A stretch of DNA of 64,000 nt from Ciona savignyi (taxonomy: Eukaryota > Chordata > Ascidiacea > Phlebobranchia > Cionidae), in contig CH003236.1 of assembly GCA_000149265.1 (NCBI GenBank), positions 134,842 to 198,841 on the forward strand, written 5' to 3'. Under the pieces are notes generated by a model. That model was not told the origin of the DNA. It did not search any database and worked only from the letters and a program-made list of their open reading frames with translations. The position numbers and the translations under genes were made by a program. This document shows positions 34,593 through 46,059 of this stretch, one piece after another; positions within the stretch are counted from its first letter, which is position 1; every line of letters starts with the position of its first letter.

Positions 34593-36742
34593 CAAATCTA
34601 GTAGGTACAGGCAATTTATGTTAAGTGCCTTGTCGAAGGGCAAAGTACTTCATAAATGTTGATCCAACCTAAAGAGGTTGTTTGTGACCGATCAGTTTGT
34701 TCTATTACATGCATAAAACGAAACCAGCGAAAACCTAGCTCGGAAAACAAAAAATTATAAATTGCTCCATTGCAATACAGTTTAAAGGGTCGTTAAAAGT
34801 TCTTTGGTGCCAATAGTAACATAACATAACTAAGTTTCGTGAATTCAAAAATGCGTAACTGAAAATAAGACACTTTCAAATGCGAGCAACATAACGATAG
34901 TTATTTTGTACGTGCAACAATGCACTGCTACACTGAAAGACAAAAGCTGATTATTTCCGTCGTTTGATTAGCACATCAGTAGATTTTTAAACAAAGGAAA
35001 ACGTTTTCTGGAAATGATCAGGAAATATATGTCAAAATTTGTACACAGTCCCACAGTGTTTACAGAAACATCAGCATTTTCCTTTTCCTTCGAAAATCTA
35101 CTAATGGGCCGATCAAGCAACGAAAATAATTAGCTCTTATCTTTATAGCAGTTTTCAAAACAAGATTAGCGAATTATAAACAGAATAAAACAACCACATG
35201 TTATTATAAAGTATTTTACCAAAATTAAATTTTATTAAATGCCAAATGTTTTATTAGAGTGTTGGGGAGGCTGAATGGTAAAAATCTGTCTGCGTTATAT
35301 ATTGTGACCATTGTTGCTAAAAAAAACAAATCGTAAGTTGCTCATGCTCCTTTGTACTTTCTTCACTGAATCAAGCAAAGTCGGTTATATCTTGCTAAGG
35401 GATAACTGGTTTCATTGGGCTGACTGTTTCTTTTGTCATGTTGTTTGCGCGCGGAGACCAAGCTATTACGACCAGACATTTAAAATATTAGAAAAAAAAT
35501 ATTTCGTCGCATTTTCGTATTTTACTTTCAATCTACTTCGTCAATCTTGTTAGAATTGAGCTTAGATAGTTCTCAATGGGTGTGGGTCGGAACATCACAC
35601 ACAATTTGCTCCATCGACAAAGGGTCACGATGTATGATACTGAAACCGAGTGAATCAGGGGATTAAAGCGGAATGTTTTCGAGCTTTTTTGTGTTTTCCA
35701 CTTAAAGGGTTACACACAATAATCACATTAAAGTTTAACTAAAATTAAATGCAAGTTTGGTGCCTAAGGCATAAAACATGATGGCTGTGCTGGAATAAAT
35801 GTGCTCCGAACCAAAGTCCCTGCGTAGACTTCTATGACACAGCGATGCTCGTGCGGCGCTGGACTGAGTCTCTGGGAAGCAATGCGTACAACGGCGGAAA
35901 TATCAATCAATAAATCGGGCTTTTCTTCTCGGCAAAGCAACCATTTATTTCTGTTTACACGAAAGCTGAATCTGATCGCGTTAGCTAGAAACATTTTCTT
36001 CGATATCGGAAACGCACGATCCAGTGATATCTGCTAAGAACTGAACGGATTCTTTGGTTTCATTTGTTTTACTAATATTTTTAATTAACCTAAAGAGGAC
36101 CTAGTACCTATATTCTTTCTGTATAGTTATGTTCTGTTTTTTAACGGACTCACCAGTTTGGCTCCGACATTGAGACCAAATTGTATAGAGGTATACTGTT
36201 TATAATTTGATGCATACAAGTTTTATTTACGCTGTATGGGAAAACAGGGGGTCGTGTTTTTTACGGGAGAAACCGTAAGAATACTTTGCGTCCGCCATCA
36301 GGTAGATGTAACTGCTTTATATATTATTTCTCTAAACATACTTAGCTACGCCAACTAGGTATTGTTATACGCTATTAATTATGACACTGACAAAAGTAAA
36401 CGAAATGTCGGTAAACGTTTTGGGCGAAAATGGTGGGCGAATGGTTCGCGAAGGACCCATTTGCAGTATGCAAAAAAAATCATTTAATGTTCTTCTTTGT
36501 TTCAATTAAAACCCAATTAGGGATAAAAAATCACATTTATTCAACCTTATTAAAGTGAGTAAATTGGTTATAGGACATCTAGATTGTCTAAAGAAGCGGT
36601 GGCTGGAAAAGAATGGTAGCATAAACATCTGCAAACGAGTGATACCGGAAATCGCAGTAAACTATGGGAATTGTTTATAATTTCGCGGAAAATATACGAA
36701 GCACTTTTTAGAAAAAAACTCACACGAGCATACGTAAAACTG

Positions 36743-36749
36743 TATAAAA
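36743..36749 (+). promoter_or_regulatory. TATA box of repetitive gene 2
   Basis: TATAAAA 47 bp upstream of the start codon at 36796, at a spacing expected for a short 5' UTR. Confidence 0.65.
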
Positions 36750-36795
36750 GACGAATCATTCGACTGTCTCTTCAGTTTCTAACAGAACTTCCAAG

Positions 36796-39700
36796 ATGGA
36801 TCGACCAGCTTGTATAGCAGTCCTCTATCTCTACCTGTTCGTAAGCGCTGATGCGTTATCTATCGTGACAACTCCAGCTACTAATATCGAAAAAACACGT
36901 AAGTAAATTGTGTTTTATAAGCGTAAATTTTAACGTTTAGCAGCTGGTAACCAGATACCTATTTCACAGCAAAAGCAATAAGTGCCCGGTGGTTCAATTG
37001 ATTTGGGCAATCTCGGAGGCTCCTTAGGTGGTCTTTTGGGAGGAGCAGGCAAACCTGGCAGTCTCGGCGGTTCAATCGATTTGGGCAATCTCGGAGGCTC
37101 CTTAGGTGGTATTTTAGGAGGAGCAGGCAAACCCGGCAGTCTCGGCGGTTCAATCGATTTGGGTAATCTCGGAGGCTCCTTAGGTGGTCTTTTAGGAGGA
37201 GCAGGCAAACCAGGCAGTCTCGGCGGTTCAATCGATTTGGGCAATCTCGGAGGCTCATTTGGTGGTCTTTTGGGAGGAGCAGGCAAACCCGGAAGTCTCG
37301 GCGGTTCAATTGATTTGGGCAATCTCGGAGGCTCCTTAGGTGGTCTTTTAGGAGGAGCAGGCAAACCCGGCAGTCTCGGCGGTTCAATCGATTTGGGTAA
37401 TCTCGGAGGCTCCTTAGGTGGTCTTTTAGGAGGAGCAGGCAAACCAGGCAGTCTCGGCGGTTCAATCGATTTGGGCAATCTCGGAGGCTCATTTGGTGGT
37501 CTTTTGGGAGAAGCAGGCAAACCCGGAAGTCTCGGCGGTTCAATCGATTTGGGCAATCTCGGAGGCTCCTTAGGTGGTCTTTTAGGAGGAGCAGGCAAAC
37601 CTGGCAGTCTCGGCGGTTCAATCGATTTGGGCAATCTCGGAGGCTCCTTAGGTGGTCTTTTAGGAGGAGCAGGCAAACCAGGCAGTCTAGGCGGTTCAAT
37701 CGATTTGGGTAAACCACAATGGTTCAACGGTAATAAAGAAGGAACATCTGCAGCAAAACCAACCACCAAACCACAATTGTTCAACGGTAATAAAGAAGGA
37801 ACATCTGCAGAAAAACCAACCACTAAACCACAATGGTGGAATGGCAATAAAGAAGGAACATCTGCATCAAAACCAACCACCAAACCACAATGGTTCAACG
37901 GTAATAAAGAAGGAACATCTCCAGCAAAACCAACCACCAAACCACAATGGTGGAACGGTAATAAAGAAGGAACATCTCCAGCAAAACCAACCACTAAACC
38001 ACAATGGTTCAACGGTAATAAAGAAGGAACATCTGCAGCAAAACCAACCACCAAACCACAATGGTTCAACGGCAATAAAGAAGGAACATCTGCATCAAAA
38101 CCAACCACCAAACCACAATGGTGGAATGGCAATAAAGAAGGAGCATCTCCAGCAAAACCAACCACCAAACCACAATGGTTCAATGGCAATAAAGAAGGAA
38201 CATCTGCAGCAAAACCAACCACCAAACCACAATGGTTCAACGGTAATAAAGAAGGAACATCTGCATCAAAACCAACCACCAAACCACAATGGTTCAATGG
38301 CAATAAAGAAGGAACATCTGCAGCAAAACCAACCACTAAACCACAATGGTGGGATGGCAATAAAGAAGGAACATCTGCAGCAAAACCAACCACTAAACCA
38401 CAATGGTGGAATGGCAATAAAGAAGGAGCATCTGCAGTAAAACCAACCACCAAACCACAATGGTTTAATGGCAATAAAGAAGGAACATCTGCAGCAAAAC
38501 CAACCACTAAACCACAATGGTGGAATGGCAATAAAGAAGGAACATCTGCAGCAAAACCAACCACTAAACCACAATGGTGGAACGGCAATAAAGAAGGAAC
38601 ATCTGCAGCAAAACCAACCACTAAACCACAATGGTGGAATGGCAATAAAGAAGGAGCATCTGCAGCAAAACCAACCACTAAACCACAATGGTGGAATGGC
38701 AATAAAGAAGGAACATCTGCAGCAAAACCAACCACTAAACCACAATGGTGGAATGGCAATAAAGAAGGAACATCTGCAGCAAAACCAACCACTAAACCAC
38801 AATGGTGGAATGGCAATAAAGAAGGAACATCTGCAGCAAAACCAACCACTAAACCACAATGGTTTAATGGCAATAAAGAAGGAACATCTGCAGCAAAACC
38901 AACCACTAAACCACAATGGTGGAATGGCAATAAAGAAGGAACATCTACATCCAAACCAACCACTAAACCACAATGGTTTAATGGCAATAAAGAAGGAACT
39001 TCTACATCAAAACCAACCACTAAACCACAATGGTTTAATGGCAATAAAGAAGGAACATCTGCAGCAAAACCAACCACTAAACCACAATGGTGGAATGGCA
39101 ATAAAGAAGGAACATCTCCAGCAAAACCAACCACCAAACCACAATGGTTTAATGGCAATAAAGAAGGAACTTCTACATCCAAACCAACCACTAAACCACA
39201 ATGGTCTTAATGGCAATAAAGAAGGAACTTCTACATCAAAACCAACCACTAAACCACAATGGTTTAATGGCAATAAAGAAGGAACATCTGCAGCAAAACC
39301 AACCACTAAACCACAATGGTGGAATGGCAATAAAGAAGGAACATCTACATCCAAACCAACCACTAAACCACAATGGTTTAATGGCAATAAAGAAGGAACA
39401 TCTCCAGCAAAACCAAACACTAAACCACAATGGTTTAATGGCAATAAAGAAGGAACATCTACATCCAAACCAACCACTAAACCACAATGGTTTAATGGCA
39501 ATAAAGAAGGAACTTCTACATCAAAACCAACCACTAAACCACAATGGTTTAATGGCAATAAAGAAGGAACATCTGCAGCAAAACCAACCACTAAACCACA
39601 ATGGTGGAATGGCAATAAAGAAGGAACATCTGCAGCAAAACCAACCACTAAACCACAATGGTTCAACGGTAATAAAGAAGGTCCATCTGCAGCAAAACCA

Positions 39701-42700
39701 ACCACCAAACCACAATGGTTTAACGGTAATAAAGAAGGAACTTCTACATCCAAACCAACCACTAAACCACAATGGTTTAATGGCAATAAAGAAGGAACTT
39801 CTACATCAAAACCAACCACTAAACCACAATGGTTTAATGGCAATAAAGAAGGAACATCAGCAGAAAAACCAACCACCAAACCACAATGGTGGAACGGTAA
39901 TAAAGAAGGTACATCTGCAACAAAACCAACCACCAAACCACAATGGTTCAACGGTAATAAAGAAGGAAGTTCTCCACAACCAACTGAACCAGCTAAGCCA
40001 AGTGGTCCAGGTGAATTCAACATCAATCTGGGTGGAGGAACCACTGGTCCAAAACCAACCGAACCAGCTAAGCCAAGTGGTCCAGGTGAATTAAACATCA
40101 ATCTAGGCGGACCCACTGGTCCAAAACCATCCGAACCAGCTAAGCCAAGCGGTCCAGGTGAATTAAACATCAATCTAGGCGGACCCACTGGTCCAAAACC
40201 AACCGAACCAGCCAAGCCAAGTGGTCCAGGTGGATTCAACATCAATCTGGGTGGTCTTACTGGTCCAAAACCAACCGAACCAGCTAAGCCAAGCGGCCCA
40301 GGAGGATTCAACATCAATCTAGGCGGACCCACTGGTCCAAAACCAACCGAACCAGCTAAGCCAAGCGGTCCAGGAGGATTCAACATCAATCTGGGTGGTC
40401 CTACTGGACCAAAACCAACCGAACCAGCTAAGCCAAGTGGTCCAGGTGGATTCAACATCAATCTGGGTGGTCTAACTGGTCCAAAACCAACCGAACCAGC
40501 TAAGCCAAGCGGTCCAGGTGGATTCAACATCAATCTGGGTGGTCTTACTGGTCCAAAACCAACCGAACCAGCTAAGCCAAGTGGTCCAGGTGGATTCAAC
40601 ATTAATCTGGGTGGTCTTACTGGTCCAAAACCAACCGAACCAGCTAAGCCAAGTGGTCCAGGTGGATTCAACATCAATCTGGGTGGTCTAACTGGTCCAA
40701 AACCAACCGAACCAGCTAAGCCAAGTGGTCCAGGTGGATTCAACATCAATCTGGGTGGTCTAACTGGTCCAAAACCAACCGAACCAGCTAAGCCAAGTGG
40801 TCCAGGTGGATTCAACATCAATCTGGGTGGTCTTACTGGTCCAAAACCAACCGAACCAGCTAAGCCAAGTGGTCCAGGTGGATTCAACATCAATCTGGGC
40901 GGACCCACTGGTCCAAAACCAACCGAACCAGCTAAGCCAAGTGGTCCAGGTGGATTCAACATCAATCTGGGCGGACCCACTGGTCCAAAACCAACCGAAC
41001 CAGCTAAGCCAAGAGGTCCAGGTGGATTCAACATCAATCTAGGTGGCCTTACTGGTCCAAAACCAACCGAACCAGCTAAGCCAAGTGGTCCAGGTGGATT
41101 CAACTTTAATCTGGGTGGTCTTACTGGTCCAAAACCAACCGAACCAGCTAAGCCAAGTGGTCCAGGTGGATTCAACATCAATCTAGGTGGTCTTACTGGT
41201 CCAAAACCAACCGAACCAGCTAAGCCAAGCGGTCCAGGATTTAACTTCAATCTGGGTGGTCTTACTGGCCCAAAACCAACTGAACCAACTAAGCCAAGTG
41301 GTCCAGGAGGACTCACCATCAATCTGGGTGGTCTAACTGGTCCAAAACCAACCGAACCAGCTAAGCCAAGTGGTCCAGGTGGATTCAACATCAATCTAGG
41401 TGGTCTTACTGGTCCAAAACCAACCGAACCAGCTAAGCCAAGCGGTCCAGGATTTAACTTCAATCTGGGTGGTCTTACTGGTCCAAAACCAACCGAACCA
41501 GCTAAGCCAAGTGGTCCAGGTGGATTCAACATCAATCTAGGCGGTCTTACTGGTCCAAAACCAACCGAACCAGCTAAGCCAAGCGGTCCGGGATTCAACT
41601 TCAATCTGGGTGGTCTTACTGGTCCAAAACCAACCGAACCAGCTAAGCCAAGTGGTCCAGGTGGATTCAACATCAATCTAGGTGGTCTTACTGGTCCAAA
41701 ACCAACCGAACCAGCTAAGCCAAGCGGTCCAGGATTTAACTTCAATCTGGGTGGTCTTACTGGTCCAAAACCAACCGAACCAGCTAAGCCAAGTGGTCCA
41801 GGTGGATTCAACATCAATCTAGGCGGTCCTTACTGGTCCAAAACCAACCGAACCAGCTAAGCCAAGCGGTCCGGGATTCAACTTCAATCTGGGTGGTCTT
41901 ACTGGTCCAAAACCAACCGAACCAGCTAAGCCAAGTGGTCCAGGGTGGATTCAACATCAATCTGGGAGGACATGGCGCCCATCCAACTACTAAACCAGCA
42001 ACTCCAGGTGGTGGATTCCACATCAACCTCGGAGGGCATGGTGCCCAACCAACCACGAAACCAGCAACTCCAGGTGGTGAATTCAACATTAACCTCGGAG
42101 GGCATGGTTCCCAACCAACCACGAAACCAGCAACTCCAGGTGGTGAATTCAACATTAACCTCGGAGGGCATGGTGCCCAACCAACCACGAAACCAGCTAC
42201 TCCAGGTGGTGAATTCAGCTTTAACCTCGGAGGACTTGGTTCCCAACCAACCACGAAACCAGCAACTCCAGGTGGTGAATTCAACATTAACCTCGGAGGG
42301 CATGGTGCCCAACCAACCCACGAAACCAGCTACTCCAGGTGGTGGATTCAGTTTTAACCTCGGAGGACTTGGTGCCCAACCAACTACTAAACCAGCAACT
42401 CCAGGTGGTGAATTCAACTTTAACCTCGGAGGACTTGGTTCCCAGCCAACCCACAAAACCAGCTACTCTAGGTGGTGGATTCAACATTAACCTCGGAGGG
42501 CATGGTTCCCAACCAACCACAAAACCAGCAACTCCAGGAGGTGGATTCAGCTTTAACCTCGGAGGACTTGGTTCCCAACCAACCACGAAACCAGCAACTC
42601 CAGGTGGTGAATTCAACATTAACCTCGGAGGGCATGGTGCCCAACCAACCACGAAACCAGCTACTTCAGGTGGTGGATTCAGCTTTAACCTCGGAGGACT

Positions 42701-43702
42701 TGGTTCCCAACCAACCACGAAACCAGCAACTTCAGGTGGTGAATTCAACATTAACCTGGGAGGACATGGTGCCCAGCCAACTACTAAACCAGCTACTTCA
42801 GGTGGTGGATTCAGCTTTAACCTCGGAGGACTTGGTTCCCAGCCAACCACGAAACCAGCAACTTCAGGTGGTGGATTCAACTTTAACCTGGGAGGACTTG
42901 GTTCCCAGCCAACCACGAAACCAGCAACTTCAGGTGGTGGATTCAGCTTTAACCTGGGAGGACATGGTTCCCAACCAACCACGAAACCAGCAACTTCAGG
43001 TGGTGGATTCAGCTTTAACCTGGGAGGACATGGTTCCCAACCAACCACGAAACCAGCAACTTCAGGTGGTGGATTCAGCTTGAATCTCGGAGGACTTGGT
43101 TCTCAACCAACTACTAAACCAGCTAGTGCAGCTGGTGGATTCAATTTTAATCTTGGTCATCTTGCTGGCGGTCAAGCTAACACCGGCGCAAGTGGAAATT
43201 CTGGCTTTTCATTCAACCTCGGGAATACTGGCTCCGGTGTATCCACAAATGGAGGTAGTTTGGTGGCAACCCCAGCTCCTCACAACAGAAACTGGTGGAA
43301 CGAAAATGGGTCAGTCATTTCGCTTGCATAACTTGAACATTCTTATTTATTATTTACATTTATTATTACTTCGGCAAAATTTGACTACATTTCGATATAA
43401 CTTAAAATATCTACTTCCCTTTAACCTTATACTTACCACTTATGGTGTATTTTATTCTTAAGATAATTACATTTGAATTTACATTTACAGGTTCTCTCCA
43501 GAAATGGATCTAATCGGTAAGTAAGCGAAAGCTCATATCCCCCTAAAATCATTCATTAAAATACTCACTTTTTATGCTTTATTAGGTAATTTGCAAATTG
43601 CCGTAGTTATAACGCTAGATTTTGACCGCTATAAAAAATGAATATCATATCCTAAACATAGTTTATTTTGCAGAAGAAAGCCTCAAGAATCTCTTCAACT
43701 AA
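36796..43702 (+). CDS. Secreted hyper-repetitive modular protein 2 (4 exons; array frame interrupted)
   Basis: Exon 1 (36796-36898) encodes a signal peptide (ACIAVLYLYLFVSADA) and ends phase 1, like gene 1. Exon 2 is best started at 36983, which joins as T-L-P-G-G-S-I-D-L-G, and ends at 43309. It holds four arrays in series: nine 26-residue Gly-rich units (IDLGNLGGSLGGLLGG), about 40 19-residue units (PQWFNGNKEG...KPTTK), about 27 24-residue units (PTEPAKPSGPGG...NLGG) and about 18 22-residue units of the gene 1 type. It ends in a unique Gly/Asn segment with RNWWNENG. Exons 3 (43491-43516) and 4 (43674-43702) add FSPEMDLIEESLKNLFN. Five single-base insertions (about 39205, 41829, 41943, 42319, 42451) shift the frame. 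Architecture matches gene 1, so the two are paralogues. Function unknown; a structural extracellular role is inference. Confidence 0.74.
36988..37710 (+). repeat. 78-bp tandem array (9 units)
   Basis: Nine and a fraction copies of a 26-residue glycine-leucine unit, GGSIDLGNLGG...GGAGKPGSL, with Leu/Phe and Leu/Ile swaps. Silk-like composition; no Cys, no Trp. Confidence 0.95.
37713..39970 (+). repeat. 57-bp tandem array (about 40 units)
   Basis: Units of 19 residues, P-Q-W-F/W-N-G-N-K-E-G-T-S-x-x-K-P-T-T-K, each with one or two tryptophans. Positions 12-14 vary (AAK, ASK, PAK, TSK, AEK). One extra base at about 39205 shifts the frame. Confidence 0.95.
39975..41945 (+). repeat. 72-bp tandem array (about 27 units)
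   Basis: Units of 24 (occasionally 23) residues: PTEPAKPSGPGGFNINLGG followed by xTGPK. Proline/lysine-rich half alternates with an N-I-N-L-G-G core that resembles the gene 1 unit. Confidence 0.95.
41946..43130 (+). repeat. 66-bp tandem array (about 18 units), shared with gene 1
   Basis: GGGFNINLGGHGAQ and GGGFSFNLGGLGSQ units followed by PTTKPATP/S, the same 22-residue family as gene 1. Their presence in both genes implies duplication or sequence exchange. Confidence 0.95.
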
Positions 43703-43802
43703 AGTTATTCCAGTCACATTGATCTTTAGCAACTTTACTTTATCAATTTTAATTTAACATTCAATTCGTTGTTCTAAATGTCTGGATAAAATTATCAATA
43801 CT

Positions 43803-43808
43803 AATAAA
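43803..43808 (+). promoter_or_regulatory. Poly(A) signal of repetitive gene 2
   Basis: AATAAA about 100 bp downstream of the predicted stop codon at 43700-43702. Confidence 0.5.
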
Positions 43809-44486
43809 TTACGATGCAATTACTTCGGATGTTTTATTAAATCATACTTCAAGTTGGATCATATTCTAACATTCACCTATGTTCTGACTTCAAAATATGA
43901 AACTTGTTACATCCGCGGGTGGAGCACCAGGTTCGTGGTTTGAAAATGACGCGTATCGTGGAAACAAAAACGCAGTCCTTTGGTTATAATAGGTGGTGCG
44001 TGGAAAAAATAAGTATACGATACCGTTTTTCTTGGTAAACAAAAATAAAAAGACTAAATTAGTTAACTTTGCGAGTCAGTCCAACGTAAATCACAATATA
44101 TAGCACAAACTTACCAAACTTTGGGCTTTAATCGGTCCGGAAATGCGGTATCAGAGGATTTTTCAGCAGTGCAACTTATGTAGTAACTAATTTAGAAAGA
44201 AAGGAAGACTATACTGCCATGCGGCCTAGATTGCAACACAATCGCCTATTGTTACGTAAGACGTTTATGACGCAAATTTTAATGATTTAGCATAGAAATT
44301 AAAAACATGTGAACAAAAGGAATAAATATTGGGTTGGGATATCTTACAAAACTATTCCAAAATTTTAAATCAAGTGAAACAAAAGCGGTACCAGGACAGG
44401 GTGAATAAAAATACCTATTTTGTTACTATATACAAATTATGAATACCAAGCAATATTATAGAAAACGACTTAATATAATAATAAAT

Positions 44487-44660
44487 AAAAAAATAAGTCC
44501 GAACCAGAAGTGTGCCATGCCTGGAATATCAATAAACACTTGCCTAGAAAACGCTTGCGGTGAAGCCGTTAAATACTTAAATACTTTACAATTCTCGCAA
44601 TATACTTTAAAAAAGTCCTTCGACAAAGTAAATTACATATATCTCTTTAAAATACTTTAA
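44487..44660 (+). pseudogene. LINE reverse-transcriptase fragment
   Basis: The translation KKISPNQKCAMPGIS...followed by TLKKSFDKVNYIYLFKIL follows the RT pattern SPNQ-x-F-x-x-G-R-x-I then D-x-x-K-A-F-D-x-V-x-W-x-F-L-F in L1/Tx1-type LINEs. The catalytic-region aspartate and conserved Ala are changed (LKKSFD), so it is dead. Confidence 0.6.
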
Positions 44661-45273
44661 GACATACACATATAAATGTATCTAATAAAATGACTTCATG
44701 TAATTTATCACAACACTAAAAGTAAAATATAATAATGAAACGGAGTTTTCACAGACAACATCAACATTACCAGAGGCATACAAGTGCTTTATTTGTATTG
44801 TATTACAGACCCTGGTATTACAGAACCACACTATTTTGACTAAATATTTTAGTTGTAGATTCATATTTTAATAATAGTGCGAAAGGCAAATACAGTTTCA
44901 AGCATTTTAAATGCCTTGCTCCAACAAGTTTTAACCGAAATTCCCAAAAGCCGGAGGAATCTTTGATTGCATGGAAAATATATTTAATATTTTGTGCAAC
45001 AACAACTAATGTAATTCCTAAAGAAATCGTGTCAATATATAAAAACGGCATGTAACTATAAATTGGTGTACTATGTAGCTGTGGCAAAACATCGGCACAA
45101 CTTATGGAACCGAACCGTCCTTATTCGTGATGACGGATTGCATAACGTGTTTAGGGTTAAGCACTTATTGTCAACACAATATACGCATTCACAAACAAAC
45201 ACTTACTGTGCGAGTAGACTTGACTTCGCTCTTTTAAATGAGACCTTGCTAAAAAAATAAAATAACCTTCAGT

Positions 45274-45492
45274 TTGGACGTAGCACAAAGGGGTCAAGAA
45301 TACTGGAAATTAAACAGTTCCTTGTTGGAAGACTGTAAATACAGTATGTTGAAAATGGTAAAAGCAGAGTTTCTAAAACTTGATAATAACGGTTCTGTAT
45401 CACCGCAGATCTGGGAAGCGGTAAAGTGCCACCTAAGGGACCACACAGTAAAGTATGCAAGCGAGAAGAAAATAATAAAATGCAGAGCATAA
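45274..45492 (+). pseudogene. LINE ORF2 endonuclease-RT linker fragment
   Basis: RGQEYWKLNSSLLEDCKY followed by WEAVKCHLRDHTVKYASEKK matches the conserved linker of L1/Tx1 ORF2 proteins (G-P-x-Y-W-K-L-N-x-S-L-L ... W-x-x-x-K-x-x-x-R ... Y-A-x-x-K-K). It lies downstream of an RT fragment, the reverse of normal order, so these are separate remnants. Confidence 0.7.
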
Positions 45493-45608
45493 CTAGAGAG
45501 TGTCAACCACGTGTTTTAAAACCACTATTATATTGTAAAACACATTTTGTATGATATATGCGAGCAGGGTCCCTAACCACAATTTGTATTTTATACACCG
45601 GGTTAGTA

Positions 45609-45780
45609 GTTTGTTTCTGCAAGCATAAACGCATGGGTCCCGATCTTGTTATTAATGTTCATTACACAATATATGTTATTGTCAGATATGTGCACGTCAG
45701 ATCCATGTTATGTAATATTCCTGAATTTTTTAACCGGACTGTCATAGTTTTGTTTCTGCAAGCATAAACGCATGGGTCCC
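45609..45780 (+). repeat. 32-bp direct repeat, 139 bp apart
   Basis: TTTGTTTCTGCAAGCATAAA and the following ACGCATGGGTCCC occur at about 45610-45641 and again at about 45749-45780. Origin unclear. Confidence 0.75.
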
Positions 45781-46059
45781 ATAGTTATTAAACCAAACTT
45801 CTTTTCCATGTGTAGTTAAAAAAAGAAAAAGCGTGTTCGATTTACAAACATTTTACCACAAATGTTTTAAATTTAAGCCTCTTGTCAAGCGCTTTGGTAA
45901 AGGGAAGGTAAATTCCCGAAACAGCCCGATTGAGTTTTTCATTATTTCGGAGAATTCCCCTGGGTTTAGTACATAAATTTCTGCTTAACATATCTAAGTT
46001 ATGTTATCTAAGTTAGATGTTTGTTAGATAATCTAACAATCAGTTTTAATCCGCTTTGG

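Larger units (their letters stand above)
33768..36742. other. Intergenic region between the two repetitive genes
   Basis: No gene seen. It contains a truncated and a near-complete SINE (34106-34300, 34313-34592) and a short SINE-like scrap near 36220-36310; the rest is unassigned AT-rich DNA. Confidence 0.5.

Noticed and set aside
36968-36982. Acceptor CACAG at 36965-36969 for the gene 2 repeat exon
   Set aside because: It puts the first array out of the glycine-leucine frame; the AG ending at 36982 joins exon 1 in frame. Its pyrimidine tract is weak, so this remains a preference, not proof.
39007-41817. 936-codon open frame on the minus strand across the gene 2 arrays
   Set aside because: Pure shadow of the plus-strand tandem repeats; no start context, splice or non-repetitive domain of its own.
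25111-43130. Regular direct repeats resembling a CRISPR array at first glance
   Set aside because: Units are coding, contiguous and without unique spacers, in an animal genome with introns; no cas genes.
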